Source: Corynebacterium jeikeium
GTDB taxonomy: Bacteria; Actinomycetota; Actinomycetes; Mycobacteriales; Mycobacteriaceae
Reading direction: 5' to 3'
Assembly (NCBI RefSeq): GCF_000738175.1
Contig: NZ_JFCH01000031.1
Span: 1 to 50,070, forward strand
DNA length: 50,070 nt
The notes beneath the pieces were generated by a model. The model searched no databases. It was not told the origin of the DNA and saw nothing but the letters and a program-made list of their open reading frames with translations. Position numbers and translations under genes: made by a program. Below, piece after piece: positions 1-7,687 of this stretch. Position 1 is the first letter of the stretch, and the number at the start of each line of letters is the position of its first letter.

Positions 1-24
1 GGTTGCGTCCCTTAGTGTGGTGTA
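1..24 (+). repeat. IS left terminal inverted repeat
   Basis: The repeat begins GGTTGCGTCC and ends GTGGTGTA. It pairs with the inverted copy at 1400-1423. Being exactly at base 1, it hints that the source sequence starts at the IS boundary. Confidence 0.7.
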
Positions 25-113
25 ACGCTTGCTGATGGTGGGTCCCGGAAAGTAGTGGGCGGCCACCGCCAGTTAGCCTTTCGACTCAACTACCACATCT
101 CACCGAAAGGCCT

Positions 114-1358
114 ATGACGATGACCGCTGCACCGTATTCTATCGACCCGACAACCTATCTGGATGATTTGCTGGCCCAAGCGTCTCCGGATTTGATGCGC
201 CAGATGCTGCAAGGGTTTATCAACCAGATCCTCTCCGCCCAGGCTGACACCGTCTGCGGCGCCGAATACGGAGTTGTATCCACCGAGCGGGTCAACCACC
301 GCAACGGGTATCGCCACCGCGACCTTGACACCCGTGTCGGCACGATCGACGTGGCGGTGCCGAAACTGCGCCACGGCGCGTTCTTCCCAGACTGGCTGTT
401 AGAGCGCCGCTCACGAGCAGAACGAGCCTTATCGACTGTGATCGCCACGTGCTACCTTAAAGGGGTTTCCACCCGCAGGATGAATGATCTGGTGGCTACG
501 CTTGGGATTTCCAGCATGTCGAAATCGCAAGTCTCACGCATGTCAGAAGAACTCGACGACATGGTCGCAGACTTCAAAAACCGCCCACTAGACCCCGGCG
601 GGTACGCCTTTTTATCGTGCGATGCGCTCACGATCAAAGTCCGTGAAGGCGGCCGGGTGGTCAAATGCTCAGTGCTGCTTGCCACCGGAGTCAACGCCGA
701 CGGGTATCGCGAAATGCTCGGCATGCACGTCGCCACCGCGGAATCCAACGCGTCGTGGAAAGGCTTCTTCCAGGACTTAAAAGCCCGCGGACTTACTGGG
801 GTATTCCTTATCACAAGTGATGCCCACGAAGGCATCCAGCACGCCATTTCCGAAGTGCTGCCCAATGCGTCGTGGCAGCGGTGCCGCACCCATTTCGCGA
901 AGAACCTCTACGAAAAGGTCCCGAAAACACAATGGCCGATGGTCTCTGCGATGTTCCAGACAATCTTCCAGCAACCTGACGCCACATCCACTTGGGCTCA
1001 AGCCCGCGAAGTTGTCGACCTACTGGAGCCGAAATTCCCTCACGTCGCGGCGTATTTGGAGGAATCACTCGATGAAGTACTGGCGTTTACCGCAGCGCCG
1101 AAACCAGTCTGGACGAAGGTGTGGTCAAACAACCCCACAGAACGGTTAAACCGTGAGATCCGCCGGCGCACCGACGTCGTCGGCATTTTCCCAAACCGTG
1201 AATCCATCATCCGGCTTGTCGGTGCGGTCCTAGCCGAGCAACACGACGACTGGATCCAACAAAAACGCTACATGTCACTGACCGCACTCGAACACACCAA
1301 GCACCTCATGCACCACCCAGGAGAACATCGTGACGACCACCACCAGCTAACCGCCTAA
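114..1358 (+). CDS. IS256-family transposase (Mutator type)
   Basis: A 414-residue DDE transposase that catalyses cut-out and insertion of the surrounding element. The catalytic triad appears intact: Asp170 in FLSCDALTIKV, Asp236 in LITSDAHEG and Glu343 in NNPTERLNREIRRR, followed by the family's basic stretch. The CRTHFAKNL segment after the second Asp is typical of the IS256/Mutator family. Length is normal (about 390-420 residues). The start is the ATG at 114, with an in-frame ATG six bases later as an alternative. No frameshift or stop is present, so the element is probably still active. The gene fills almost the whole IS. Confidence 0.95.
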   Translation: MTMTAAPYSIDPTTYLDDLLAQASPDLMRQMLQGFINQILSAQADTVCGAEYGVVSTERVNHRNGYRHRDLDTRVGTIDVAVPKLRHGAFFPDWLLERRSRAERALSTVIATCYLKGVSTRRMNDLVATLGISSMSKSQVSRMSEELDDMVADFKNRPLDPGGYAFLSCDALTIKVREGGRVVKCSVLLATGVNADGYREMLGMHVATAESNASWKGFFQDLKARGLTGVFLITSDAHEGIQHAISEVLPNASWQRCRTHFAKNLYEKVPKTQWPMVSAMFQTIFQQPDATSTWAQAREVVDLLEPKFPHVAAYLEESLDEVLAFTAAPKPVWTKVWSNNPTERLNREIRRRTDVVGIFPNRESIIRLVGAVLAEQHDDWIQQKRYMSLTALEHTKHLMHHPGEHRDDHHQLTA

Positions 1359-1399
1359 CCAAGCCCCGAACTTCATATCGAGCCGAAAGCACAAACGGC

Positions 1400-1423
1400 T
1401 ACACCACTACACCGGACTTGACC
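1400..1423 (-). repeat. IS right terminal inverted repeat
   Basis: Read on the minus strand it starts GGTCAAGTCC and ends GTGGTGTA, matching the left end at 16 of 24 positions. A TGA at 1419-1421 inside this repeat closes the reading frame that is open just downstream. Confidence 0.7.
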
Positions 1424-1979
1424 TTGGGAACAGCGCCTAGAAGAGTTACCGGTCGGCAAAGACGCTACCCCCGAGGACGAGAAACAGAGTCGTCTCGACC
1501 TGGTCGGGGATTTTCTGGACGAAATTATCCAGAGTTTGACCGATGAAATGGATGCCTGGGCTGGCATGGTCACCGATTTTGACCGACTGTATTGCTCGAT
1601 TTTGGATATGCGTGCCGAAGGCGTAGACATCTGGGTGTTCGATGACTGGGGATCGGTAGACAGCGAAGATGAAGAAGTTGGCGTGGCGGTAATCCCCTTC
1701 GAGATCGCAGACGATCTTGATCTGCGGGAAGTGGTCATCGACTTCTATGTCCGGTCAGAAGCAGGTCAGGTAGCCGAAGCGGTGCAAATCATCGTCGAAA
1801 CGCTGGAAAGCTACGGCTTGAACCCCGAGTGGGATGAGGATGCTACGGGTCCTGTCCGGGGGCCTATTTCAGTTCGAATGAACTGGCAGCCGCACAGCAT
1901 CCTCAAAGAGGGCTGGGACGATATCTACGAAACCCCGGAGGAATACATAGCCAGCCTTGCTGTTCCGCTGAGCGAATAA
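1424..1979 (+). pseudogene. 5'-truncated hypothetical gene interrupted by the IS
   Basis: The frame is open with protein-like codons from the IS tip (residues reading WEQRLEELPVGKD...) to the stop at 1977-1979, about 185 codons. The first possible start in this frame is a TTG at 1536 (then ATG at 1548), which would give a 147-residue protein. Continuous coding character upstream of that TTG is best explained by loss of the true 5' end through IS insertion. The product is very acidic (many Asp/Glu), with no membrane segment or signal peptide, and I recognise no family. A small acidic protein could be an immunity or modulator protein, but nothing seen here proves it. It might still be expressed from 1536. 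Confidence 0.6.
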
Positions 1980-2027
1980 TCGTGGTGCCGTTGCAGCTCT
2001 GTCTCGGGGTCTGATTCGGCACTTTTT

Positions 2028-2537
2028 CTAGTCGAAAGTGTAAAGCATGACGTGCGCGTGCTCAGCCTCGTCCACACCTTTGTCGACGTAGCCGATTTTC
2101 TCGTAGACGTGCTTCGCGCGGTCGTTACCGAACACCACGCATAGGCTTACGCCCGGCTTGCCGTCGGCCTTCGCCTGATCCAGCACCGCCTGCATCAGCT
2201 TCGTGCCCAGTCCTTTGCCCGTGTTGCCGGGCGCCATCGCGATCGCTACTTCGGGGTATTCCTCGGACACGTAGCCGTAGCCGTGGTTGTCCGCCGAGGA
2301 GTCGAGCAGCCATGCGGCGCCGATGGCCTCGCCGTTTTCTTCGACGATGACGCCACCTTGTCCCTCAGTCCAGCCATCCACGTAGAAGACCGTGTCCTCG
2401 TCGAAGGTGTCCGAGTATTCCCTGTTCGGATCGCCCCAGGTATCAGTCTCAGCGTTCATCTTGTAGATGAATGGACGGTCGGCTTCGACCGCGCGACGGA
2501 AGGTGAACTGTTCAGGGGCATCTTTGTAAGAAGTCAT
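2028..2537 (-). CDS. GNAT-family N-acetyltransferase
   Basis: A 169-residue single-domain acetyltransferase that should transfer acetyl from acetyl-CoA to an unknown amine. The CoA-binding motif A is seen as VAIAMAPGNTGKGLGTKLMQAVLDQA, a Q/RxxGxG/A-like loop, and is followed by the typical SLCVVFGNDRAKHVYEKIGY segment of the GNAT fold. The ATG at 2537 is preceded on the minus strand by TACGCT and a 7-nt gap, so it may be read from a leaderless message. Its substrate cannot be inferred; neighbours are unrelated. A strong hairpin lies between it and the L,D-transpeptidase gene upstream, making it a separate transcription unit. Confidence 0.85.
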   Translation of the reverse strand: MTSYKDAPEQFTFRRAVEADRPFIYKMNAETDTWGDPNREYSDTFDEDTVFYVDGWTEGQGGVIVEENGEAIGAAWLLDSSADNHGYGYVSEEYPEVAIAMAPGNTGKGLGTKLMQAVLDQAKADGKPGVSLCVVFGNDRAKHVYEKIGYVDKGVDEAEHAHVMLYTFD

Positions 2538-2544
2538 AAGAATA

Positions 2545-2550
2545 AGCGTA
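2545..2550 (-). promoter_or_regulatory. -10-like element of the GNAT gene
   Basis: TACGCT on the minus strand ends 7 nt before the ATG at 2537, the spacing expected for a leaderless transcript. Confidence 0.4.
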
Positions 2551-2559
2551 GCGAAAGCA

Positions 2560-2603
2560 ACCCCCAGGGCAAGCAGCTCGAGTGAGGTGCTTGCCCTGGG
2601 GGT
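2560..2603 (-). terminator. Hairpin terminator after the L,D-transpeptidase gene
   Basis: A perfect 16-bp inverted repeat (2560-2575 and 2588-2603, arm ACCCCCAGGGCAAGCA) with a 12-nt loop, 37 bp downstream of the minus-strand L,D-transpeptidase gene. On that strand it is followed by TTGCTTTCG, a weak T-tract. Confidence 0.75.
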
Positions 2604-2640
2604 CGGGGTGAACGGGGTGTTGAACCCTTGTGTCGTCGTC

Positions 2641-3318
2641 CTAGTAGATGTAGATCCGGTCGCCGACGTTCAGTGCATTGAAGAAGTTCTGGGCGTGTGG
2701 GGCAGCCAGGTGGATGCAGCCGTGGGACATCACGTTCGGGGAGCCCTGGTGGAAGGCGTGGCCGTTATTGGTGAAGTACACGGAGTAGGGCATCGGGGCG
2801 TTGCCGTAGGTGCGAGAAACCTCGTTCTTCACCTTGCGGGTGATCACGTGCCAGCCCTTCGGGGTCTCGTAGCCACGCTTGCCGCTGGAGATCTTCACCG
2901 GGCCGTAGCTGGTCTTGCCACCGCGCTGCAGCCAAGCGGTCTGGTTGCGCAGGTCAACACAGCCGCGAGCCTGGGCCGGGCAAGGATTGTTGCGCGGCGC
3001 TGGTGCGGGACGGTGCTTCGGAGCTGGACGCGGTGCGGGCTTGTTCGCGCGCTCGCGGGCGGCCAGGGCGCCGGGAGCGAAAAAGTTAGCTGCATCGTCG
3101 GCTGCACGGTTGATCTGGCCACGGACGGGCTCTGGAAGACCACGGGTGCTGTTGTGGACGTTGTCGCGGGCGCCCACCACGATGTTGTTGATGTCCTGCT
3201 GGGAGGAGCCCAGAGGAGCTGCGGATGCGGCGCCGGTGCCCAGGGAGGCAGCCATCATGGTTGCGAGACCTGCAGCAGCGAGGCCGCGGCGGAGAGAGCG
3301 AGAGTTGGATTTCGTCAT
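2641..3318 (-). CDS. L,D-transpeptidase (YkuD domain), secreted
   Basis: A 225-residue exported cell-wall enzyme that should form 3-3 cross-links in peptidoglycan or attach partners to it. An N-terminal signal peptide is clear: basic NSRSLRR, hydrophobic core, then small residues near ASAAP (cleavage about residue 33). A Pro/Ala/Arg-rich linker (residues 93-112) leads to the YkuD domain (about 118-225). The catalytic motif SHGCIHL contains Cys201, with a further His in the motif. It lacks the Ig-like domains of mycobacterial LdtMt2. The short linker plus single domain is common in corynebacteria. A tandem TTATCGGG repeat lies immediately upstream. Start ATG at 3318 is set by the signal peptide. 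Confidence 0.93.
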   Translation of the reverse strand: MTKSNSRSLRRGLAAAGLATMMAASLGTGAASAAPLGSSQQDINNIVVGARDNVHNSTRGLPEPVRGQINRAADDAANFFAPGALAARERANKPAPRPAPKHRPAPAPRNNPCPAQARGCVDLRNQTAWLQRGGKTSYGPVKISSGKRGYETPKGWHVITRKVKNEVSRTYGNAPMPYSVYFTNNGHAFHQGSPNVMSHGCIHLAAPHAQNFFNALNVGDRIYIY

Positions 3319-3327
3319 GGGGCTAGC

Positions 3328-3345
3328 TTATCGGGTCTTATCGGG
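3328..3345 (-). promoter_or_regulatory. Tandem repeat in the L,D-transpeptidase promoter
   Basis: TTATCGGG occurs twice with a 10-bp period (3328-3335 and 3338-3345), reading CCCGATAA twice on the gene's strand. It overlaps the likely -10 region (TAAGCT, six bases before the ATG), so it may be an operator or simply a repeated -10-like box. Confidence 0.35.
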
Positions 3346-3495
3346 AATTTGTGCACTGAATCACGGGTTAATTCTAAGTTTCTCTCCAGCACCCTTGCTG
3401 CTTTCGAAGACAGTTGAGTTGGCGTTTGTAGGCAGGAAGCGCTTCTCGAGGGGATTTCGTAGGGGAAGGACGAGATGGGGAAGCTACTAGAAGGT

Positions 3496-3513
3496 TCACA
3501 GCAAGCATCCAGC
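3496..3513 (+). promoter_or_regulatory. Candidate PhoP/PhoR box before its own gene
   Basis: TCACAGC-AAGC-ATCCAGC: two 7-mers separated by 4 bp (11-bp period). The first half equals the mycobacterial PhoP half-site TCACAGC; the second matches it at 4 of 7. A TATCAT hexamer follows at 3514-3519. This suggests autoregulation of the two-component operon. Confidence 0.4.
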
Positions 3514-3557
3514 TATCATGCAGTTAGACGCTAATTCTCTGCAGCACAATAAGGTTC

Positions 3558-4265
3558 ATGACAATGCCAAACGCCCAGCCGGTGAAGGTCCTCGTCGTCG
3601 ACGACGAGGCCAATATTTCTGACCTCCTCAAGGTAAGCCTGAAGTTTCAGGGGTTTGATGTGGAAACGGCCGACAACGGCCAAGACGCACTGGCGCTGGC
3701 GGAAACCTACCAACCGGACGCCTTCATCCTGGACGTCATGATGCCTGGCATGGACGGCTTCACCCTGCTCAACAAGCTTCGCGCCGCAGGCCACGATGCC
3801 CCGGCACTGTTCCTTACCGCCAAGGACGGCGTGGAGGACCGAATCCACGGTCTTACCATCGGCGCCGATGATTATGTGACCAAGCCGTTCAGCCTGGAAG
3901 AGGTCATCACCCGTCTGCGTGTGATCCTGCGCCGGGTGTCCTCCGAGGAAGAGCAGGAATCCAGCCTGATCACCTACGAGGACATCACGCTGGATGACGA
4001 CATGCACGAGGTCACAAAGGCCGGCGAGATCGTCGACCTATCGCCCACAGAATTCAAGCTGCTGCGCTACCTACTGGTCAACGCGGAGGTTGTGCTGAGC
4101 AAGGCGAAGATCCTGGATCACGTGTGGAACTACGACTTCGGCGGCGACGGCAACGTCGTGGAATCCTACGTCTCCTACCTGCGCCGCAAGATCGACAAGG
4201 AAGAGCCCCACCTCATCCAGACTGTTCGCGGTGTGGGTTACGTATTGCGCAAGCCCCGCACCTAA
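3558..4265 (+). CDS. phoR: PhoP-type response regulator (phosphate starvation)
   Basis: A 235-residue OmpR/PhoB-class regulator. The receiver domain (residues 8-122) has the acidic pair DDE at 15-17, phosphoacceptor Asp59 in ILDVMMPGMDG and Lys109 in YVTKPFS. The winged-helix DNA-binding domain (about 135-234) ends VVESYVSYLRRKID...TVRGVGYVLR. The sequence closely follows M. tuberculosis PhoP (LLSVSLKFQGF, DAPALFLTA, SLEEVITRLRVILRR). In C. glutamicum the orthologue is called PhoR and its kinase PhoS, and the pair activates pstSCAB under phosphate limitation; that naming is used here, whereas mycobacterial naming is PhoP/PhoR. It sits 12 nt upstream of the kinase gene. ATG 3564 is an alternative start. 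Confidence 0.92.
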   Translation: MTMPNAQPVKVLVVDDEANISDLLKVSLKFQGFDVETADNGQDALALAETYQPDAFILDVMMPGMDGFTLLNKLRAAGHDAPALFLTAKDGVEDRIHGLTIGADDYVTKPFSLEEVITRLRVILRRVSSEEEQESSLITYEDITLDDDMHEVTKAGEIVDLSPTEFKLLRYLLVNAEVVLSKAKILDHVWNYDFGGDGNVVESYVSYLRRKIDKEEPHLIQTVRGVGYVLRKPRT

Positions 4266-4277
4266 AACCTGATTCCT

Positions 4278-5888
4278 ATGTCCAACGCTGAAAACACCGG
4301 CGCGCCCGGGGCTGCCGGGTCTGCCGGGCCTGCTGTGTCTGCTGCGCCTGCTGTAGGCTCCGCCGTCCCCGTCCGTTCCGGCCATCCTGGGCATTTTCTG
4401 TCTCACTATCCGCTGCGCATCTCCCTGGTCGTGGTGATCGCGGTGCTGGTCGCTATGGGGCTAACGGTCTCCGGTGTTTCCGTGACGACCACCCTGCAGC
4501 GTTTCCTCATTCAAAGGGTTGACGAGCAGCTGGATCAGGCGACCAACGGTTGGGCTCACCGGTCCGGCCTCGCCGACGGCAATTCCGAAGATCAGAGCGC
4601 GCCGAGCGGGAGCGACAGCACCGCTTTGGGGTCGGAAGGCTTCGGTGTGCTGAACCTCCAGCAGCCGCCGAACCCCGTCACCGGTGTTACCCGCCCACCC
4701 AGCGATTTCTATATTCTGGTGGTCGACGACCAAGTCTCCTATGAGTACTTCAACTCCCCGTTGAAGGCTCGCCCCGAGATCCGCGGTCTGGGGCAGCCCA
4801 CCATGCCCGTGACCGTCGGCTCGCGCGAGGACTCCGGCACGCAAATCAGCTGGCGCGCCACCAGTTTCCGCAATGACGACGGCACCATCACCATCGTCGC
4901 CCTACCTCTGGCCGAAGAAGAGCACATTGTTTCCCGCCTCGTGCTGTTGCAGGCAGTGATCGGCCTGACGGTCGTCGCGTTCGTCATCTTGGCATCGATG
5001 TATCTGGTGCGCCGCGCTTTGCGTCCACTGAACGAGGTGGAACTGACGGCGTCAAAAATTTCGAACGGCGACCTCGGGCAGCGCGTGCCGAACTGGCGGC
5101 CCAACACAGAGGTCGGGCGGCTCTCGCAGGCGCTCAACAAGATGCTCGCGCAGATCCAAGCGGCGTTCGTGGCCATTGGCGCTTCGGAAAGGCAGGCACG
5201 CCGCTCCGAGGCATCGATGCGCCGCTTCATCGGGGATGCTTCGCACGAGCTGCGTACGCCGTTGACCTCGGTACGCGGCTACGCGGAGCTGTACCAATCG
5301 GGTGCTACTGATGACGCCCCCATGGTCATCGACCGTATTTCCGAAGAGGCGGGCCGCATGAGTCTGCTGGTCGAAGACCTCCTCGCGCTGGTCCGCATGG
5401 ACGAAGGCCGACCGCTGGCGAAGAACCGCGTGGACATGCTGGAACTGGTGCTGGAAACCGCGGAGTCGGCGCGCGCGGGCTTCCCGAACCGCACGGTGCA
5501 GGTCGTCAACGAAACCGGGGATGTGCCGATCGTCATCGGCGACGTGAACCGCCTGCACCAGGTGCTGGGCAACCTGGTGACCAATGCGTTGCGGCACGCG
5601 GGCGAAGACGCAGAGGTGAAGCTACGCCTGGATAAGCGCGACGGCAATGTGATCGTGGACGTGGAGGACAACGGCCAGGGCATCCCGGCTGAAGACGTGC
5701 CACACCTGTTTGAAAGGTTCTACCGCCCGGACGTTTCGCGCTCCCGCGCTTCGGGCGGATCGGGGCTGGGGCTGTCGATCGTCAAGGGGCTGGTGGAGGT
5801 CCACGGCGGCACGGTCACCGTAGACAGTGAAGAAGGCAAGGGCACGCGCTTCCGGATCCAGCTGCCCGAGGCCCCCGAGGCGGAATAG
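4278..5888 (+). CDS. phoS: Sensor histidine kinase partner of the PhoP-type regulator
   Basis: A 536-residue membrane kinase. After an Ala/Gly/Pro-rich cytoplasmic tail (1-40) comes TM1 (about 47-70), an extracellular sensor region (71-217), TM2 (about 221-244), a HAMP linker (245-298), a HisKA domain with His323 in GDASHELRTPLT, and an HATPase domain with N-box LGNLVTNALRHAG, G1 DNGQGIP and G2 GSGLGLSIVKG. It should autophosphorylate at His323 and phosphorylate Asp59 of the regulator encoded just upstream. In C. glutamicum this kinase (PhoS) responds to phosphate shortage; the signal it senses is not evident from the sequence. The N-terminal tail is unusually long and repetitive. A weak hairpin follows its stop. 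Confidence 0.92.
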   Translation: MSNAENTGAPGAAGSAGPAVSAAPAVGSAVPVRSGHPGHFLSHYPLRISLVVVIAVLVAMGLTVSGVSVTTTLQRFLIQRVDEQLDQATNGWAHRSGLADGNSEDQSAPSGSDSTALGSEGFGVLNLQQPPNPVTGVTRPPSDFYILVVDDQVSYEYFNSPLKARPEIRGLGQPTMPVTVGSREDSGTQISWRATSFRNDDGTITIVALPLAEEEHIVSRLVLLQAVIGLTVVAFVILASMYLVRRALRPLNEVELTASKISNGDLGQRVPNWRPNTEVGRLSQALNKMLAQIQAAFVAIGASERQARRSEASMRRFIGDASHELRTPLTSVRGYAELYQSGATDDAPMVIDRISEEAGRMSLLVEDLLALVRMDEGRPLAKNRVDMLELVLETAESARAGFPNRTVQVVNETGDVPIVIGDVNRLHQVLGNLVTNALRHAGEDAEVKLRLDKRDGNVIVDVEDNGQGIPAEDVPHLFERFYRPDVSRSRASGGSGLGLSIVKGLVEVHGGTVTVDSEEGKGTRFRIQLPEAPEAE

Positions 5889-5912
5889 CATCCCGCGGGG
5901 TATGCGGGGTGC
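5888..5912. terminator. Weak hairpin between convergent genes
   Basis: GCATCCCGC and GCGGGGTGC form a 9-bp stem with one G-T pair between the kinase and hydrolase genes. No T-tract is present, so function as a terminator is uncertain. Confidence 0.35.
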
Positions 5913-7118
5913 TTAGACCTCCGTATCGCCTTCCTCCAAGCCATCGAGGAGCGCCAAGTGGACGATGTCCTGTACGTCCGGGTTCGTCGGCAGCTCCTCG
6001 TGCTTGCACTTGGATACGCCCAGATCCTGGAGGAAGTAGTTCGTGATGATGGCCTCGCCTGTGTCATTCGAATGGCCATCCTCGAGCTGGAACGTGGAGT
6101 GTTCGCTGGGGATCGTGGGCTGCCGGTCACCCAAGAAGGCGTTTTCGTGGGGCACCACGGTGGCATCGTTGCGGGTGGCGTAGCAGGTGTAGCGAATGTG
6201 GTTGCGGGTTTCAGGGGAGGCTGCCAGGGTTTCCATCAGCGGCGAACCGATGACCTGCTGCATGCCCGCTGCGCCGAAGACCCGGCGAATGGTGGCGGCT
6301 GCCACGCGCTGGCTCATGTCCGTGGTGAACATACCGCCCAACATGCCCATGAGCGTGGTGCCCTGGTGCGGCGCCCCGAGCGTGATGAGGTGGTGGACGT
6401 AATCCTCGCCGCCGAGCTCGTTGATCCAATAGCGAGCCAGCAGCCCACCCTGGGAATGCCCCACGATATCCACCGCCTCCGCGCCCGTGGCAGCCAGCAC
6501 TTGTTCGATGTAAGCGCCGATGTCCTGGGCGGAGGTCGGAATGTCCTGCGTGCCGTGCACGCCATAGTCCGGGCTGAACACCACAAAATCGTCGTCCCGC
6601 AAGCGCAGAACCAGGTTCTGCCATACGTTCTTCGAGCTGATCGTCCCGTGGATTAGGATCACTGGGTATGGCCGGTCGATGGTGGGGCGAGCCTGCCAGA
6701 GATCATCAGCGTAACCGGGGGAGACTTGGCGGGCGCCCAGTGGTGGGTCGGGAATGGCGCCCTGCAGCTGCGGTAGCTGCGGGCGGGTCATGCGCCCCGG
6801 GATGTCCCAGAGGAAGCGCCCGGTGTTGGAAATACTGCTGGCCATGCCGCTGCCAAGGCGGCTAAGCCAGCTGCGGACATCGGGCTCGGCGCCGATGACG
6901 TCGCCCGCGTTGGCGGGATCGTAATCATCGTCCGAGGAGCCACTGCGATAGTTGCCGTAGCCGTCGTAGCTATCGAAGCTATCGGGGTCCTCGAAGCTCT
7001 CTGCCACGGCTGCACTCGCCGGGGGATCGACCTCGGCTAGTTCCTCTAGGTCGAGTTCTGGGTCGAGCTCTGGGGAGACCTCGGGGTCAACCGCGTTGTC
7101 GTTGTTGTCGTTTTCCAC
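5913..7118 (-). CDS. Lipase-like alpha/beta hydrolase
   Basis: A 401-residue alpha/beta hydrolase of the lipase class 2 / PGAP1-like type. The oxyanion strand PVILIHGT (about 152-159) and nucleophile elbow GHSQGG with Ser222 are clear; YWINELGG and ITLGAPHQGT follow as in secreted triacylglycerol lipases. Likely acid and His residues lie in the C-terminal third (NDATVVPHENAFL and EHSTFQLEDGHSNDTG). Unlike classic lipases it has no signal peptide: the first 80 residues are highly acidic (repeated ELD/EVDP, then Asp/Ser/Tyr/Gly) and look disordered. The GTG at 7118 is the only sensible start in this frame. It may act on host or cell-envelope lipids, but substrate and location are unproven. Confidence 0.8.
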   Translation of the reverse strand: MENDNNDNAVDPEVSPELDPELDLEELAEVDPPASAAVAESFEDPDSFDSYDGYGNYRSGSSDDDYDPANAGDVIGAEPDVRSWLSRLGSGMASSISNTGRFLWDIPGRMTRPQLPQLQGAIPDPPLGARQVSPGYADDLWQARPTIDRPYPVILIHGTISSKNVWQNLVLRLRDDDFVVFSPDYGVHGTQDIPTSAQDIGAYIEQVLAATGAEAVDIVGHSQGGLLARYWINELGGEDYVHHLITLGAPHQGTTLMGMLGGMFTTDMSQRVAAATIRRVFGAAGMQQVIGSPLMETLAASPETRNHIRYTCYATRNDATVVPHENAFLGDRQPTIPSEHSTFQLEDGHSNDTGEAIITNYFLQDLGVSKCKHEELPTNPDVQDIVHLALLDGLEEGDTEV

Positions 7119-7184
7119 TGGTTATCCACCGCAATGACAATGAAACGAAAGAAGGGGGGGGCTGGGCTCTAAACTTTCAAGCCT

Positions 7185-7622
7185 TTAAGCGGAAGGGATC
7201 TTCGCCTCGTCTACACCCTGAGCCTGCAGCGCTTGGCGGATCTTGGCCGCCGACTCATCCATCTTCTCTGGATCCGTCTCGTCCATCCGCATCACGTTCT
7301 GCAGGCTGTAACCGGACATGTCGGAAGCCGGGAAAATGTGGATGTGGGCGTGTGGCACCTCGAATCCAGCGATCAGGTAGCCGGCGCGGGGGGCGTCAAA
7401 AGCCTCGACGATGGCCTTGCCCACCAGTTGCGCGACCTCGTTGCAGTGAGCCCACGTCGCCGCATCCATATCGGTCCAGCGATCGACCTCCTCGATCGGC
7501 ACGACCAGCGTGTGGCCGTATGCCGCGGGTTCGATGGTCAAAAACGCCGCCGCGGTTTCGTCGCGGTAGACGATGCGCCCGGGGATCTCGCCGTTCAGGA
7601 TTTTCGTGAATACCGTAGCCAT
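7185..7622 (-). CDS. HIT-family nucleotide-binding hydrolase
   Basis: A 145-residue histidine-triad protein. The signature HAHIHIF is at residues 91-97; the middle His is the nucleophile in the family, which cleaves nucleoside phosphoramidates or dinucleoside polyphosphates. The N-terminal FTKILNGEIPGRIVYRDE and TLVVPIEEVD segments are typical of the HINT branch. Length is normal. It is divergent from purD. The ATG at 7622 is preceded by TAACAT and a 7-nt gap on the minus strand, a leaderless arrangement. Its physiological substrate cannot be told from the sequence. Confidence 0.92.
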   Translation of the reverse strand: MATVFTKILNGEIPGRIVYRDETAAAFLTIEPAAYGHTLVVPIEEVDRWTDMDAATWAHCNEVAQLVGKAIVEAFDAPRAGYLIAGFEVPHAHIHIFPASDMSGYSLQNVMRMDETDPEKMDESAAKIRQALQAQGVDEAKIPSA

Positions 7623-7629
7623 GCTGCCG

Positions 7630-7635
7630 ATGTTA
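7630..7635 (-). promoter_or_regulatory. -10 element of the HIT gene
   Basis: TAACAT on the minus strand ends 7 nt before the ATG at 7622, consistent with leaderless transcription. Confidence 0.45.
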
Positions 7636-7673
7636 GCGCGTTAAACGTATCTGGTGGCGGGGGTTAGCTTCGC

Positions 7674-7679
7674 TAGACT
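7674..7679 (+). promoter_or_regulatory. -10 element of purD
   Basis: TAGACT ends 8 nt before the purD ATG at 7688, so transcription probably begins at or within a base or two of the start codon. Confidence 0.5.
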
Positions 7680-7687
7680 GGGGAACT

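Larger units (their letters stand above)
1..1423 (+). mobile_element. IS256-family insertion sequence, complete
   Basis: The element holds one intact transposase gene and has imperfect terminal inverted repeats: left end 1-24 and right end 1400-1423 agree at 16 of 24 positions when one is reverse-complemented. The shared cores are GGT, GTCC and GTGGTGTA. This resembles the ends of IS256-family elements, which carry a TCCG...GTGTA core about 6 nt inside the tip. The left tip is the first base of the window, so the left target flank and the 8-9 bp target duplication cannot be checked. The right flank enters an open reading frame at once, suggesting insertion into a gene. Confidence 0.85.

Noticed and set aside
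2587..3417. A 276-codon plus-strand frame over the L,D-transpeptidase gene
   Set aside because: It is antisense to a protein with signal peptide and catalytic motif; its own translation resembles no family.
3526..3540. TAGAC near 3525 as a McbR half-site before the response regulator
   Set aside because: The required GTCTA is not found six bases downstream; only the cysK site has both halves.
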